From the NCBI RefSeq assembly GCF_023283895.1, contig NZ_JAKILB010000016.1, forward strand, positions 1-64,000: a stretch of DNA of 64,000 nt. Direction: 5' to 3'. The notes beneath the pieces are model-generated. The model saw only the letters and a list, made by a program, of their open reading frames with translations, did not search any database and had not been told where the DNA came from. The position numbers were made by a program, and so were the translations under genes. This document shows, in pieces, positions 26,221-34,575 of this stretch. The number at the start of each line of letters is the position of its first letter. Within the stretch, counting starts at the first letter, position 1. The stretch is from Shewanella pneumatophori (GTDB lineage Bacteria > Pseudomonadota > Gammaproteobacteria > Enterobacterales > Shewanellaceae).

Positions 26221-26424
26221 ATGAGCCTAGAACTTTTATCGAAATTGGAAACAAAAATCCAAGCTGCATTAGAAACTATTGAGCTACTAAAAATGGAGCT
26301 TGAGGAAGAGAAGCAGGCAAATACAGGTCTGTCAGAGCAGAACCAACAGCTACAGCAAGAACTGAACTCGTGGAACGAGAAAGTGACTGGCTTAGTTGGT
26401 CTACTCAACGACGAAGTAAACTAA
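26221..26424 (+). CDS. zapB: Cell-division protein ZapB
   Basis: This 67-residue all-helical coiled coil begins MSLELLSKLETKIQ and has heptads through most of its length, like E. coli ZapB. ZapB joins the Z-ring through ZapA and links it to MatP and the chromosome terminus. AAAGGGA lies before the ATG. It is slightly shorter than the E. coli protein (about 80 residues). Confidence 0.85.
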   Translation: MSLELLSKLETKIQAALETIELLKMELEEEKQANTGLSEQNQQLQQELNSWNEKVTGLVGLLNDEVN

Positions 26425-26438
26425 TAAAATTTCAAACG

Positions 26439-26651
26439 TTATGCAGTTTGCATCTCGTTATTCTGAGACTCAATCAACTCATTGAGTTCTAAAATAGCCT
26501 GCTTAACCTTAGGCAGGCTTTTTCTTGGCAGTAAAAACCTACCTTTATCAAATTCTAATCGCCCTAAATCCTTCACCCAGATCACCCCAGTCAAGAATAT
26601 GCGCGCGTGCTTTACAATCAATTTAGGTGCATAGACAGGAAAAACTCTCAC
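26439..26651 (-). CDS. Conserved-looking small protein
   Basis: This 70-residue protein starts at GTG with a strong GGGAGG 4 nt upstream; an in-frame TTG at 26666 has no ribosome site. It is basic and starts RVFPVYAPKLIVKHARIFLTG, with a C-terminal helix KSLPKVKQAILELNELIES. I do not recognise the family. It lies convergent to zapB with only 14 nt between them. Confidence 0.55.
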   Translation of the reverse strand: MRVFPVYAPKLIVKHARIFLTGVIWVKDLGRLEFDKGRFLLPRKSLPKVKQAILELNELIESQNNEMQTA

Positions 26652-26991
26652 AAGACCTCCCGACAACTTTGTTTGTTGTTATTAATTTTTAAGTTGGACA
26701 GGTGTTTTACCATGAGAGTTTCATTTATTTGAGCATTTAATTGTAAATTTTTGAATCAGAATGTTATCGAAAATAAATTCCTTTTGGCAATCATATGTAT
26801 AGCACAATTAGAATATATACACTTATTTCGAACTGACACTAAACCATTTTTTTGACGCGTTATTACTTGGCAGTTGTTACTTAGATTAACAATTAAACTG
26901 CTATCTCTATAGCTGTTGCTTCGCAATCAGTAAGCCGCTTTAGAAAAGACACCAAGACCAGCCATGCTTATAAATGCTATAGACACAAAAA
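26652..26991. other. Intergenic, AT-rich, no gene seen
   Basis: No gene or RNA was recognised between the small protein and the dsbA terminator. The stretch is AT-rich and likely holds the promoter of the small minus-strand gene. Confidence 0.4.
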
Positions 26992-27009
26992 AGGAGCCCT
27001 TAGGCTCCT
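26992..27009 (-). terminator. Intrinsic terminator of dsbA
   Basis: The stem GGAGCC-ctta-GGCTCC is followed on the minus strand by a run of seven T, 33 nt beyond the dsbA stop codon. Confidence 0.85.
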
Positions 27010-27041
27010 CTTAGATTCAATCGATTATGACTTTGAGCTGC

Positions 27042-27653
27042 TTACTTTTGCGTGGCTAAGTAATAAGCGATATCCAGCAGTTCTTGGTAAGACTTTATCG
27101 CGCCAGTTTCAACACGGTATTTACCGTTTACAACGAGTGCTGGAACGCCTGAAATTTTAGCGTTTTCAGTGTCGCGCTTCATTTTAGACATCTGCGCATT
27201 CACCATAAATGATTTAGCCGCTGCATCGAATGCTTTAGGGTCTACACCATTAACAATGAAAAGACCTTTAATGTCTTCAAGGCTAGTGAAACGCTGCTTC
27301 TTATCTTGAATAGCAGAAAATAGTGCATGCTCCATCTTCTCTTCAATTTTTAGCTGGTGAGCAATAGCAAATGCACGTGACATTTCTACGCCCATTTCAC
27401 GACCAATAAAATCAACGTGATTTTGCTTAAAAGTTACCCCTTCAGGAATAGTTGCTTTAATTTTTGGCACCTGCTCCTTCGCGAATGTGTAACAGTGTGG
27501 GCAATAGAAAGAGAAAAACTCAGCAATCTCTGGCTTCGCCGTACCTGGGCCTTCATTAATAACTGTGTAATGCACACCTTCTTCAAACTGAGCTGCCATT
27601 GCAGCCATAGGCGCCATCAATAGTGCAAATGCAACTAATAGAGCTTTTTTCAT
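27042..27653 (-). CDS. dsbA: Periplasmic thiol:disulfide oxidase DsbA
   Basis: This 203-residue protein has a signal peptide (cut after AMA, about residue 20), the thioredoxin-fold active site FYCPHCYTF and the cis-Pro loop SGVPALVVNG. DsbA puts disulfides into exported proteins and is reoxidised by DsbB. It follows srkA on the same strand, as in E. coli, with 130 nt between them. Its targets may include the CSS-motif phosphodiesterase at 2433. Confidence 0.95.
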   Translation of the reverse strand: MKKALLVAFALLMAPMAAMAAQFEEGVHYTVINEGPGTAKPEIAEFFSFYCPHCYTFAKEQVPKIKATIPEGVTFKQNHVDFIGREMGVEMSRAFAIAHQLKIEEKMEHALFSAIQDKKQRFTSLEDIKGLFIVNGVDPKAFDAAAKSFMVNAQMSKMKRDTENAKISGVPALVVNGKYRVETGAIKSYQELLDIAYYLATQK

Positions 27654-27783
27654 TTAACTTCCCCTCGATGCAAATATTGCATCACGCTAGTAATTTCGAC
27701 ATAACATAATGTGCTTTTGAGTCGACCTCAAGCGCAAAAGTTCATTTTTCTGTTACAAAGTACGTGGCATAAGCCTTTTAAAA

Positions 27784-28809
27784 TCAATATTGCGGCGTCA
27801 AACTCAAAGGCATTTCATCCAATGCGGCTAATTGCTCTTTAAAAGCTAAGATCTGCTGCTCCCAGTATTTATCCTCCGCAAACCATGGGAAGTTCATTGG
27901 AAACGCAGGATCGCCCCAACGACGACTCAGCCAAGCGTTATAATGCAGCATACGCATGGCCCTTAAAGGTTCTATAAGCTTTAGCTCACGGCTATCAAAC
28001 TCACAAAACTCTTCATAGCCTTCAAGTAGCACTTCCAACTGCAACAGCTGCTGCGGTCTATCACCAGCAAGCATCATCCAAATATCTTGTACAGCGGGCC
28101 CCATTTTGGCGTCATCAAGATCCACAAAACCTGGGCCGTCTGGCGTCCATAAAATATTACTTGGATGCAAATCACCATGTAAACGGATAGAGCTGTAGTT
28201 ATCAGGCAGCCACAGCGTTGATGCTTTTTCTAAGATTTGCTCAACCACAGTGAAATAAGGTAGCTCTAAACTGGCAGGAATATGCCCAGAGCCTTTAAGC
28301 CACTGCAATGACTCTTCACCAAGCAACTTAGGCGACATCACGTCGCGATAGCGAAACTCAGCCTGTTTTGAATATTGATGGATACGACCAATAAAACGCC
28401 CCACTTGCTCTAGTTGATCAAGATTGTCGACTTCAAAGGCTCTGCCACCAATAGATGGGAACAGCGCAAATCTAAACCCTTGATATTCATGTAAAGACTT
28501 ACCATCGATAATCACAGGTGTCGCAATCGGTACCTCTTGCTCAGCAAGAGCGGCAGAGAAATCATGTTCCTCTTGAATTTGCGCGTCACTCCATCGCTCC
28601 GGGCGATAGAACTTCACCACATAGCGTTGGCCGCGGTCACAACGGAATTGGTAAACCCTATTCTCATAGCTGTTTAACGCCAACAGTCCGGTTTCAGGAT
28701 AAATCCCCAATGTTTCTATAGCCGTTAAAATTAAATCAGGCGTTAATGCCTGATAATGAAAAGCCGAGCTCGATTGCTCTGCTGATGATGACGGTGGGGT
28801 TATATTCAT
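27784..28809 (-). CDS. srkA: Stress-response kinase A (YihE/RdoA)
   Basis: This 341-residue protein kinase of the choline-kinase-like fold has the catalytic loop LHGDLHPSN and the metal site VDLDDAKMGPAVQD, and the start of the fold reads ENRVYQFRCDRGQRYVVKFYRPE. SrkA phosphorylates proteins on Ser/Thr and dampens stress-induced death (MazEF, ROS) in E. coli. The srkA-dsbA order is conserved. Start ATG at 28809. Confidence 0.93.
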   Translation of the reverse strand: MNITPPSSSAEQSSSAFHYQALTPDLILTAIETLGIYPETGLLALNSYENRVYQFRCDRGQRYVVKFYRPERWSDAQIQEEHDFSAALAEQEVPIATPVIIDGKSLHEYQGFRFALFPSIGGRAFEVDNLDQLEQVGRFIGRIHQYSKQAEFRYRDVMSPKLLGEESLQWLKGSGHIPASLELPYFTVVEQILEKASTLWLPDNYSSIRLHGDLHPSNILWTPDGPGFVDLDDAKMGPAVQDIWMMLAGDRPQQLLQLEVLLEGYEEFCEFDSRELKLIEPLRAMRMLHYNAWLSRRWGDPAFPMNFPWFAEDKYWEQQILAFKEQLAALDEMPLSLTPQY

Positions 28810-28860
28810 AGCAATTTACTCATAAGCAAATGACACCTGCCATTTGCATCTAAAATCGAC

Positions 28861-29157
28861 TTAAAGCTGATAAGGCTTCATTAATTCAGCCAAATATACC
28901 AAAACTTCAAATTCATCTTCTCTGTCGGTAGATAACCAACAGATGTCACCATAAAACTCATAATTTAACTGTAGGTGTGAACCTTCAAACTCAAGCAGCC
29001 ATTGATGACGATCTGCGCCCCATTGCCTTTCAACCACTCGGCAGTCTAGCGCCTTAGCAAAAGGCTCTGCGAATAGTTCAAACTGCTCAAAATCGATGTC
29101 AGACTGCACCGATAAACTTAAGGTTTCACGATCTAATTTGATGGACGTTAACTTCAT
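28861..29157 (-). CDS. DUF3630 family protein
   Basis: This 98-residue acidic cytoplasmic protein contains the blocks DIDFEQFELFAEPFAKAL and EFYGDICWLS. I associate it with DUF3630, a family seen in Shewanella and relatives, from memory. It lies 41 nt after selO and 51 nt before srkA on the same strand, so all four genes through dsbA may be cotranscribed. The function is unknown. Confidence 0.6.
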   Translation of the reverse strand: MKLTSIKLDRETLSLSVQSDIDFEQFELFAEPFAKALDCRVVERQWGADRHQWLLEFEGSHLQLNYEFYGDICWLSTDREDEFEVLVYLAELMKPYQL

Positions 29158-29198
29158 TAGTTTACTCTTATTATTATATTTTTACCGATAAAGCAGTG

Positions 29199-30692
29199 CT
29201 AGCTGCTACAAGACATAATTAAGCCTTGGCCCCAATCTGGTGGCCGTTTAGCAAAATCATCAAACTCTGGCTGCTCATCAAATGGCTTTTGCAACACTTG
29301 CTGCAACTCATGTAGCGGAGTTAAATTACCCTCTTCAACAGCAACAATGGCCTCCTGAGCAAGATAATTACGCAAAATATATTTAGGGTTGACGCTATTA
29401 CGCTGGCCTTGCCACTGCTCAACATCATGGATATGACCCAGTCTTTTTTGATAAGCCTCAAACCAATTATCGAAGCCATTGACATCAATAAAGTCATCTC
29501 GTAATGAGCTATGTTTAGTATGAGGATCGAGCTGACCAAAGCTGCGTAAGCTATTGGTATAATCTAAATGATTACCCTCCATCAGCATGGTAAAACCGCC
29601 GATCAATTCTAGATCGCTATTATCAAGCTCGGTATCAGTAAGTCCCTTGTTGGACTCTGCTTCTGGGCTTGTGGCTTTAGCAGGAGACACAGCCATACCT
29701 AGCTTTGCTCGCATTAAGCGTAAATACTGCTGCACCAACTCAACTTGGTATTGATTAAGCGCCGCGATAAGATCATCTGATGCAATAATAGGAGCTAATG
29801 CTTGCGCTAAACGCTGCAGGTTCCATAGCCCGATCCCCGGCTGCTGCGAAAACGCATAACGACCTTCGGGGTCTGAATGGTTACAAATAAAATCTTCTTT
29901 GAAAGTATCTAAAAACGCGAAAGGACCAAAATCGAATGAGTCACCGAGTATCGACATATTATCGGTATTCATAACGCCATGCGCAAAACCAATCGCCTGC
30001 CAATGAGCTATCATTTTAGCCGTATCGCGAACCACCTGAGTAAACCAAGCTTTATAGCCTGCAGCGTCACAGCTGAGATCTGGGTAATGCTGTTTAATCG
30101 TAAAGTTAACTAGCTGCTTTAGCTTGTCTGGCGCGCCACGCTCGCTATGGCAAAAAAACTCAAAGTGACCAAATCGAATATGACTTTTTGCTAGACGCAC
30201 AGTTATAGCTGCAGTTTCTTGGGTTTCACGCCAAACTGGTAAGTCAGAGCCAATAACCGCAAGCGCTCGAGTTGTAGGCACATGCAATTGGTGTAAGGCT
30301 TCAGATATTAAAAACTCACGTACTGCTGAGCGCATAACCGCCCGGCCGTCACCGTGTCGTGAATACGGAGTTGGTCCACCGCCTTTTAAGGCAACATCCC
30401 AAGCGCCTTGTGGTCCAATAGCCTCCCCAAGGATAATTGAACGGCCATCGCCTAATTGCGGCGAATAACCACCAAACTGATGACCACTATAAACTTGGGC
30501 ATAATAGCTAGCATCGGCTATTTGGGCGTTACCAGATAACCCTTGGAGTAACGCATCGCTAGGTTTTTCAATCGCAATTAAATTGGCCGCATCTTGACTC
30601 CAAGCGAGCCAGTGGGGGTTACTTATTCCTAGGGGAAACACCTGAGAATAAAATCCTGATAGTTGCTCAAAAAAATCCTGTTTTAACTGCAT
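29199..30692 (-). CDS. selO: SelO/YdiU pseudokinase-type protein AMPylase
   Basis: This 497-residue protein matches the SelO family: GHQFGGYSPQLGDGRSI, ALKGGGPTPYSRHGDGRAV, the GVMNTDNMSILG catalytic loop and DFGPFAFLDTF. SelO binds ATP upside down and transfers AMP to Ser/Thr/Tyr of redox proteins. The C terminus ends SCSS; the human protein has selenocysteine at the corresponding place, here replaced by Cys. Start ATG at 30692. Confidence 0.93.
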   Translation of the reverse strand: MQLKQDFFEQLSGFYSQVFPLGISNPHWLAWSQDAANLIAIEKPSDALLQGLSGNAQIADASYYAQVYSGHQFGGYSPQLGDGRSIILGEAIGPQGAWDVALKGGGPTPYSRHGDGRAVMRSAVREFLISEALHQLHVPTTRALAVIGSDLPVWRETQETAAITVRLAKSHIRFGHFEFFCHSERGAPDKLKQLVNFTIKQHYPDLSCDAAGYKAWFTQVVRDTAKMIAHWQAIGFAHGVMNTDNMSILGDSFDFGPFAFLDTFKEDFICNHSDPEGRYAFSQQPGIGLWNLQRLAQALAPIIASDDLIAALNQYQVELVQQYLRLMRAKLGMAVSPAKATSPEAESNKGLTDTELDNSDLELIGGFTMLMEGNHLDYTNSLRSFGQLDPHTKHSSLRDDFIDVNGFDNWFEAYQKRLGHIHDVEQWQGQRNSVNPKYILRNYLAQEAIVAVEEGNLTPLHELQQVLQKPFDEQPEFDDFAKRPPDWGQGLIMSCSS

Positions 30693-30769
30693 GCTTTACC
30701 AATCCTAGTATCTATTTTGCGACTAATGCCAACTACCTCAGGGAGATATCCTTAGTGAATTTCACTTGG

Positions 30770-31063
30770 TTATTCTTGTACTGTGACCACATTTTTACAG
30801 CTCAAAGACTTTTCATTCGCTTCACACTGGTAGCCACATAAATAACTATCATCTGCATCACCGTTTAAGCGGATCAAACCTTTACCTTTGGCATGGCATT
30901 GCTCAATCGTTTCGTAATAACCAGTAATAAACTCTGATGAATCGGCCACGCTTGGCTTAACTTGCCCCTCTGGGTAGTAAAGCAAAGTCCATTCTGGCGA
31001 CTGAGTGCAAGCGGTAGCGACTAATGCCACTGCGCCAGCTAACCAAAGCGTTTTAAAGTTCAT
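30770..31063 (-). CDS. Small lipoprotein
   Basis: This 97-residue protein has a lipobox VATAC (Cys19). After the anchor it has five further cysteines, four of them close together near the C terminus (YLCGYQCEANEKSLSCKN) and an earlier one in EQCHAKG, which suggests disulfides. It stands alone between two terminators or gaps. Family not recognised. Confidence 0.6.
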   Translation of the reverse strand: MNFKTLWLAGAVALVATACTQSPEWTLLYYPEGQVKPSVADSSEFITGYYETIEQCHAKGKGLIRLNGDADDSYLCGYQCEANEKSLSCKNVVTVQE

Positions 31064-31090
31064 ATTACTTGTCCTATTAAATTTAACGCG

Positions 31091-31134
31091 AAAAAAAAGC
31101 GAGCCCCGGATCTTTCTCTGGAGTTCGCTTTTTT
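31091..31134 (-). terminator. Intrinsic terminator of the acidic membrane protein gene
   Basis: Twelve pairs, with one mismatch and a few G-T pairs, form between GCGAGCCCCGGA and TCTGGAGTTCGC. On the minus strand eight T follow the stem. It ends transcription of the gene at 31197-32258. Confidence 0.8.
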
Positions 31135-31196
31135 GCTAACCCTTGCAGTTATTCTACACTGCTTGATTAGTAATGGGAGAGCTTTACGAGCTAGCG

Positions 31197-32258
31197 TTAT
31201 TTACTCGCTTTAGCTTTCGCCTTTTCAATGCGAGTAATACGCCCCTCAAAACCGGTTACTGTGCCATCAGCTAAGCCATATTCAATCGCTGTTTTACAGA
31301 TTGAAATTGCACTATCAAATTCACCATTATCATTCAGTAACGTTGATAGATGCATCATTGCAGTACCTTTCACTTCCGCATCAGGGTTTTCAGCTTTAAC
31401 GCCTTTAACAAACGCAGCAAACACTTCTAGGTATGGTTGCGACAAACCTGCGCCATATTGCACATATTCAGCCTGCTTACGCTGTTTGTAACATTCTGCA
31501 ATAGCCGCTGAAATAGCAAGATGCTCAGCAGGTGCATCAGTTGCAACGTCAAGCTCGCTAATTGATTTGGTTAATTTCGGATTAGCCCAAGATAGATCCG
31601 CTTGTGTTTGTGACCCAGTGCTTACTGCTGGCTCAACCTCAACACTAGCTGACGATTCAGGCTCGGCGCTTACTGCAGCTTCTATTGCTTGCTCAACAGG
31701 AGCTTCTACGGCTTTTTCAACTAGCGGCTCGACTGTTTTCTCAGCGATAGGTTCTGGCTCAATTTCTACTGCCGGTTCTACCTTTGCAGCGGTCTCAACT
31801 TTAGCCTCAGTTTTAACCTCGGCTTTATCGACGACTTCAGCAACTGATCCAGACTGAGTCTCAACCACTGACAGAGTCTCAACCGCTTCTTCAGCTTGTG
31901 CAACTTCTGAAACTTGCTTATCTTTAGTGATAGGCTCTGCCTGAACTTCAGCCCTAACCTTTGCTTGGACTTCAGTTTCCATAGCTTTATCCGGTTCTGG
32001 CTCAGAATCTAATTTAACTTCAGAATCCGACTTAGACTCAGAATCCTGCTTAGACTCAAAAGTTACGCCTTCAACAGTGGGTGTCGACACTTCAGCAGCA
32101 TCAGGTGTCACATCCTTCATTGCAGATTCTGCAGCTTCTTGAACTGGCTCTGCTTGTTTAGCTGCCTGTTCCTTTTCAGATTTTGCTGCTTTCTGAGTGC
32201 GCGTATAGAGGTAAACACCTATTACAATCAGTAATATAATGGTTGCTTCTGTCATCAT
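31197..32258 (-). CDS. Membrane-anchored protein with long acidic E/V/A-rich linker
   Basis: This 353-residue protein has one N-terminal TM helix (about 4-19), a positively charged stop, then about 200 residues of low-complexity Glu/Val/Ala/Pro sequence. The globular C-terminal part (about 235-345) is helical with TPR-like pairs (MMHLSTLLNDNGEFDSAISICKTAIEYG). The layout recalls ZipA or FimV, but neither C-terminal domain is evident. The linker probably spans the cytoplasm or periplasm to place the helical domain away from the membrane. The function is unknown. Confidence 0.65.
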   Translation of the reverse strand: MMTEATIILLIVIGVYLYTRTQKAAKSEKEQAAKQAEPVQEAAESAMKDVTPDAAEVSTPTVEGVTFESKQDSESKSDSEVKLDSEPEPDKAMETEVQAKVRAEVQAEPITKDKQVSEVAQAEEAVETLSVVETQSGSVAEVVDKAEVKTEAKVETAAKVEPAVEIEPEPIAEKTVEPLVEKAVEAPVEQAIEAAVSAEPESSASVEVEPAVSTGSQTQADLSWANPKLTKSISELDVATDAPAEHLAISAAIAECYKQRKQAEYVQYGAGLSQPYLEVFAAFVKGVKAENPDAEVKGTAMMHLSTLLNDNGEFDSAISICKTAIEYGLADGTVTGFEGRITRIEKAKAKASK

Positions 32259-32452
32259 CTTCCACCTGGTTTGGCCATAAAAACATCCGCTGCATAGACT
32301 GACTCAAGTGCGGATAAGCGAAATCAATACATTATATCTAATGCATTGTTTTTCTAAATATCTGGTATTTATATCTCTTTTTCAATCGGGTATCAAAAAT
32401 ATTCGTTTTTTTGAATGTTTTAAAAAGATAAATAACTTAATCGCTGCTCAAA

Positions 32453-34462
32453 TTAATTGAGCAAGTTCTCAACAGGCATAGGTTTGGCAATATAGTAACC
32501 CTGTACTAAATCTACGCCGCTATTTGCGACAAATTCATATTCTTGCAAGTTTTCCACACCTTCTGCGACCACTTTACAGTTAGCAATCGCCCCTAGCTTG
32601 GCCACTAATTTATAAATCTCTCGGCCTTTCTCTGATGTTGCATCCAGCAGCAATGACCTATCTATTTTTATCTTATTAAATGGGTATTGCAGCAGATGCG
32701 GAAACGATGCATAACCAGAGCCAAAGTCATCCATTGAAATTGTTATATTCTTTGCCTGTAATTCCTGCATGACTCGCGTTAAGTAAACCTTGTCACTTAA
32801 CATTGCCTCTTCAGTAATTTCGATCTCAATCTTTGCAGGAGAAACGCCGTAATGCTCGAGGCGTCCGAGTAAGTGATTAACAAAATCAACTTGTTCTATC
32901 GAGGCAACGGAGACATTAATGGCGACCCGTGAACCATTTGCTAACGCCAGTGTTTTAATGTCAGCAAGCACTAGCTCTAACACTAACTTATCTAGCAGAG
33001 GCATTGCTTTTAGTAGTTGGAAATCTTCAATAAATACTGGCGGACATAATTTACCGCTCTCATCAATATACCGCACTAGTGCTTCATAGTTATATTGCGA
33101 CGGTTCCTGCACTGACTGAATCTTTTGATAAAACATTACCAGCTTGCCTTGACGTAAAATCTTAGCAACCCGTTTTTGTGCTGATGACTGGGTAATACTA
33201 TTGTTAGTAGAGTCTCGTACACTACGCAGTACATTATTAAATATTGAGCCTTCAGCAGCGGCATATTTAGTATTAGGGTCAACCGAAACCAGATGCTTAC
33301 CCACATAAGCTAAATAAAAAGGTCTATAGATAAAGATACCTATCGCAATAACCACAATTTGCAGTATGGCCCCGTCGAGTTGTTCACCCATTGCAAAATA
33401 ACCGCTAAATATGGGCGGCGTTAACCAATTAACAATACTCACAATTGGCGACACTATGCCTAAAGCGATACAAGCATAAACAATCACGAAGCTGACCAAT
33501 GGCACCAATATAAATGGCACAATCATGATTGGATTAAACAGAATGGGCAGGCCAAAAAGTAGCACTTCGTTAATATTGAACATCACCATAGGGATCGCCA
33601 CTACAGCGAGCATTTTATGGTTATATTTTTGGCTAAAGAGCAGTACACACAATAATAAACTAATGCAGTTGCCTGAGCCGCCCATCGACAAAAATGCGTC
33701 ATAAAAACCTTGGCTAATAATATTGACCGAGGCTTCACCCGCTTTCCATGCATCCAGATTAGTCAGTGTGTCGGCATAGATTTGCTGCTTAACCGCAAAC
33801 AGCATGTTGTGGCCATTGATACCCACTGCTCCCAATATACCAAGAAATGTTTGGTACAACAGGCCGCCAGTAAACGTTAGCGGATCTAGCCCTATCGAGG
33901 TTATCCCCTCTTTTAGGTAGCTACCTATATGCAAAACCAATTGAGACAGCAGTAATGCCAAAATAGAAAAACAAAAAATATGCACGATATATTTCATCAA
34001 TCTAGAGGCGAAATCGAATGAATTTGGATCCAGCAAACGAATAGGGAAATAGAGAAAATATAGATAAGTCGCGAGTGCACTTAACAATGCTAATAACGGG
34101 TTATTTGGCAAGGTATAGCTGGTCGAAAAATCGAGATGCCCTATCGACAAGATATAAAACATCACCAAACCATAAATAATAAAAATCGCACTCGATGCGT
34201 TAGTTTTTTGCGACAGATAATAACTGGCAATAATACAAAATGTGGTTGGATACAGGTTAATTAATATATTGGAGACATAAAACAGCAGCTCCGAGACATA
34301 ATCAATCTCAAGCGCACTAAAGCCGTGACCAAGCAACATAGCTAGCGAGTTCGCTAACGTGATAGGCAGCAGCAATAAAGCAATTGCCGCTAAGTCTGAT
34401 AAATAGAGTTTGGAGTCCTTACTCCAATTTGAAACTCTCGCTAAAATATTGCTTAAAATCAT
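32453..34462 (-). CDS. PTS EIIC-like membrane domain fused to EAL phosphodiesterase
   Basis: This 669-residue protein has an N-terminal membrane domain (about 20-400, some 8-10 TM) with lactose/cellobiose-type EIIC features such as GINGHNMLFAVK and MGGSGN. It is followed by a C-terminal EAL domain (about 430-665) with YEALVRY, AINVS, EITEEAM, MDDFGSGYASF, IKIDRS, AEGVEN and VQGYY, so the phosphodiesterase looks active. No EIIA or EIIB gene is nearby, which argues for sugar sensing rather than PTS transport. It follows a TonB-dependent receptor gene on the same strand, 113 nt away. The sensed ligand is unknown. Confidence 0.85.
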   Translation of the reverse strand: MILSNILARVSNWSKDSKLYLSDLAAIALLLLPITLANSLAMLLGHGFSALEIDYVSELLFYVSNILINLYPTTFCIIASYYLSQKTNASSAIFIIYGLVMFYILSIGHLDFSTSYTLPNNPLLALLSALATYLYFLYFPIRLLDPNSFDFASRLMKYIVHIFCFSILALLLSQLVLHIGSYLKEGITSIGLDPLTFTGGLLYQTFLGILGAVGINGHNMLFAVKQQIYADTLTNLDAWKAGEASVNIISQGFYDAFLSMGGSGNCISLLLCVLLFSQKYNHKMLAVVAIPMVMFNINEVLLFGLPILFNPIMIVPFILVPLVSFVIVYACIALGIVSPIVSIVNWLTPPIFSGYFAMGEQLDGAILQIVVIAIGIFIYRPFYLAYVGKHLVSVDPNTKYAAAEGSIFNNVLRSVRDSTNNSITQSSAQKRVAKILRQGKLVMFYQKIQSVQEPSQYNYEALVRYIDESGKLCPPVFIEDFQLLKAMPLLDKLVLELVLADIKTLALANGSRVAINVSVASIEQVDFVNHLLGRLEHYGVSPAKIEIEITEEAMLSDKVYLTRVMQELQAKNITISMDDFGSGYASFPHLLQYPFNKIKIDRSLLLDATSEKGREIYKLVAKLGAIANCKVVAEGVENLQEYEFVANSGVDLVQGYYIAKPMPVENLLN

Positions 34463-34575
34463 GCATTAAAACCTTGGGCTAACCCAAAAAAATTGAGTGA
34501 TATTGACTGCTCACTATGCCTAAAACCGATAATGACGGCATTAGACTATTTGTGCAAAATGAACCTAGCTAACAA

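Noticed and set aside
31567..31857. 96-codon Ser/Thr-rich plus-strand open frame
   Set aside because: It is the shadow of the low-complexity Glu/Val/Ala coding repeats of the minus-strand gene.
34474..34487. TTGGG-ctaa-CCCAA hairpin before the EIIC-EAL gene
   Set aside because: It is short and lacks a T-run on the relevant strand; it could be chance in AT-rich DNA.
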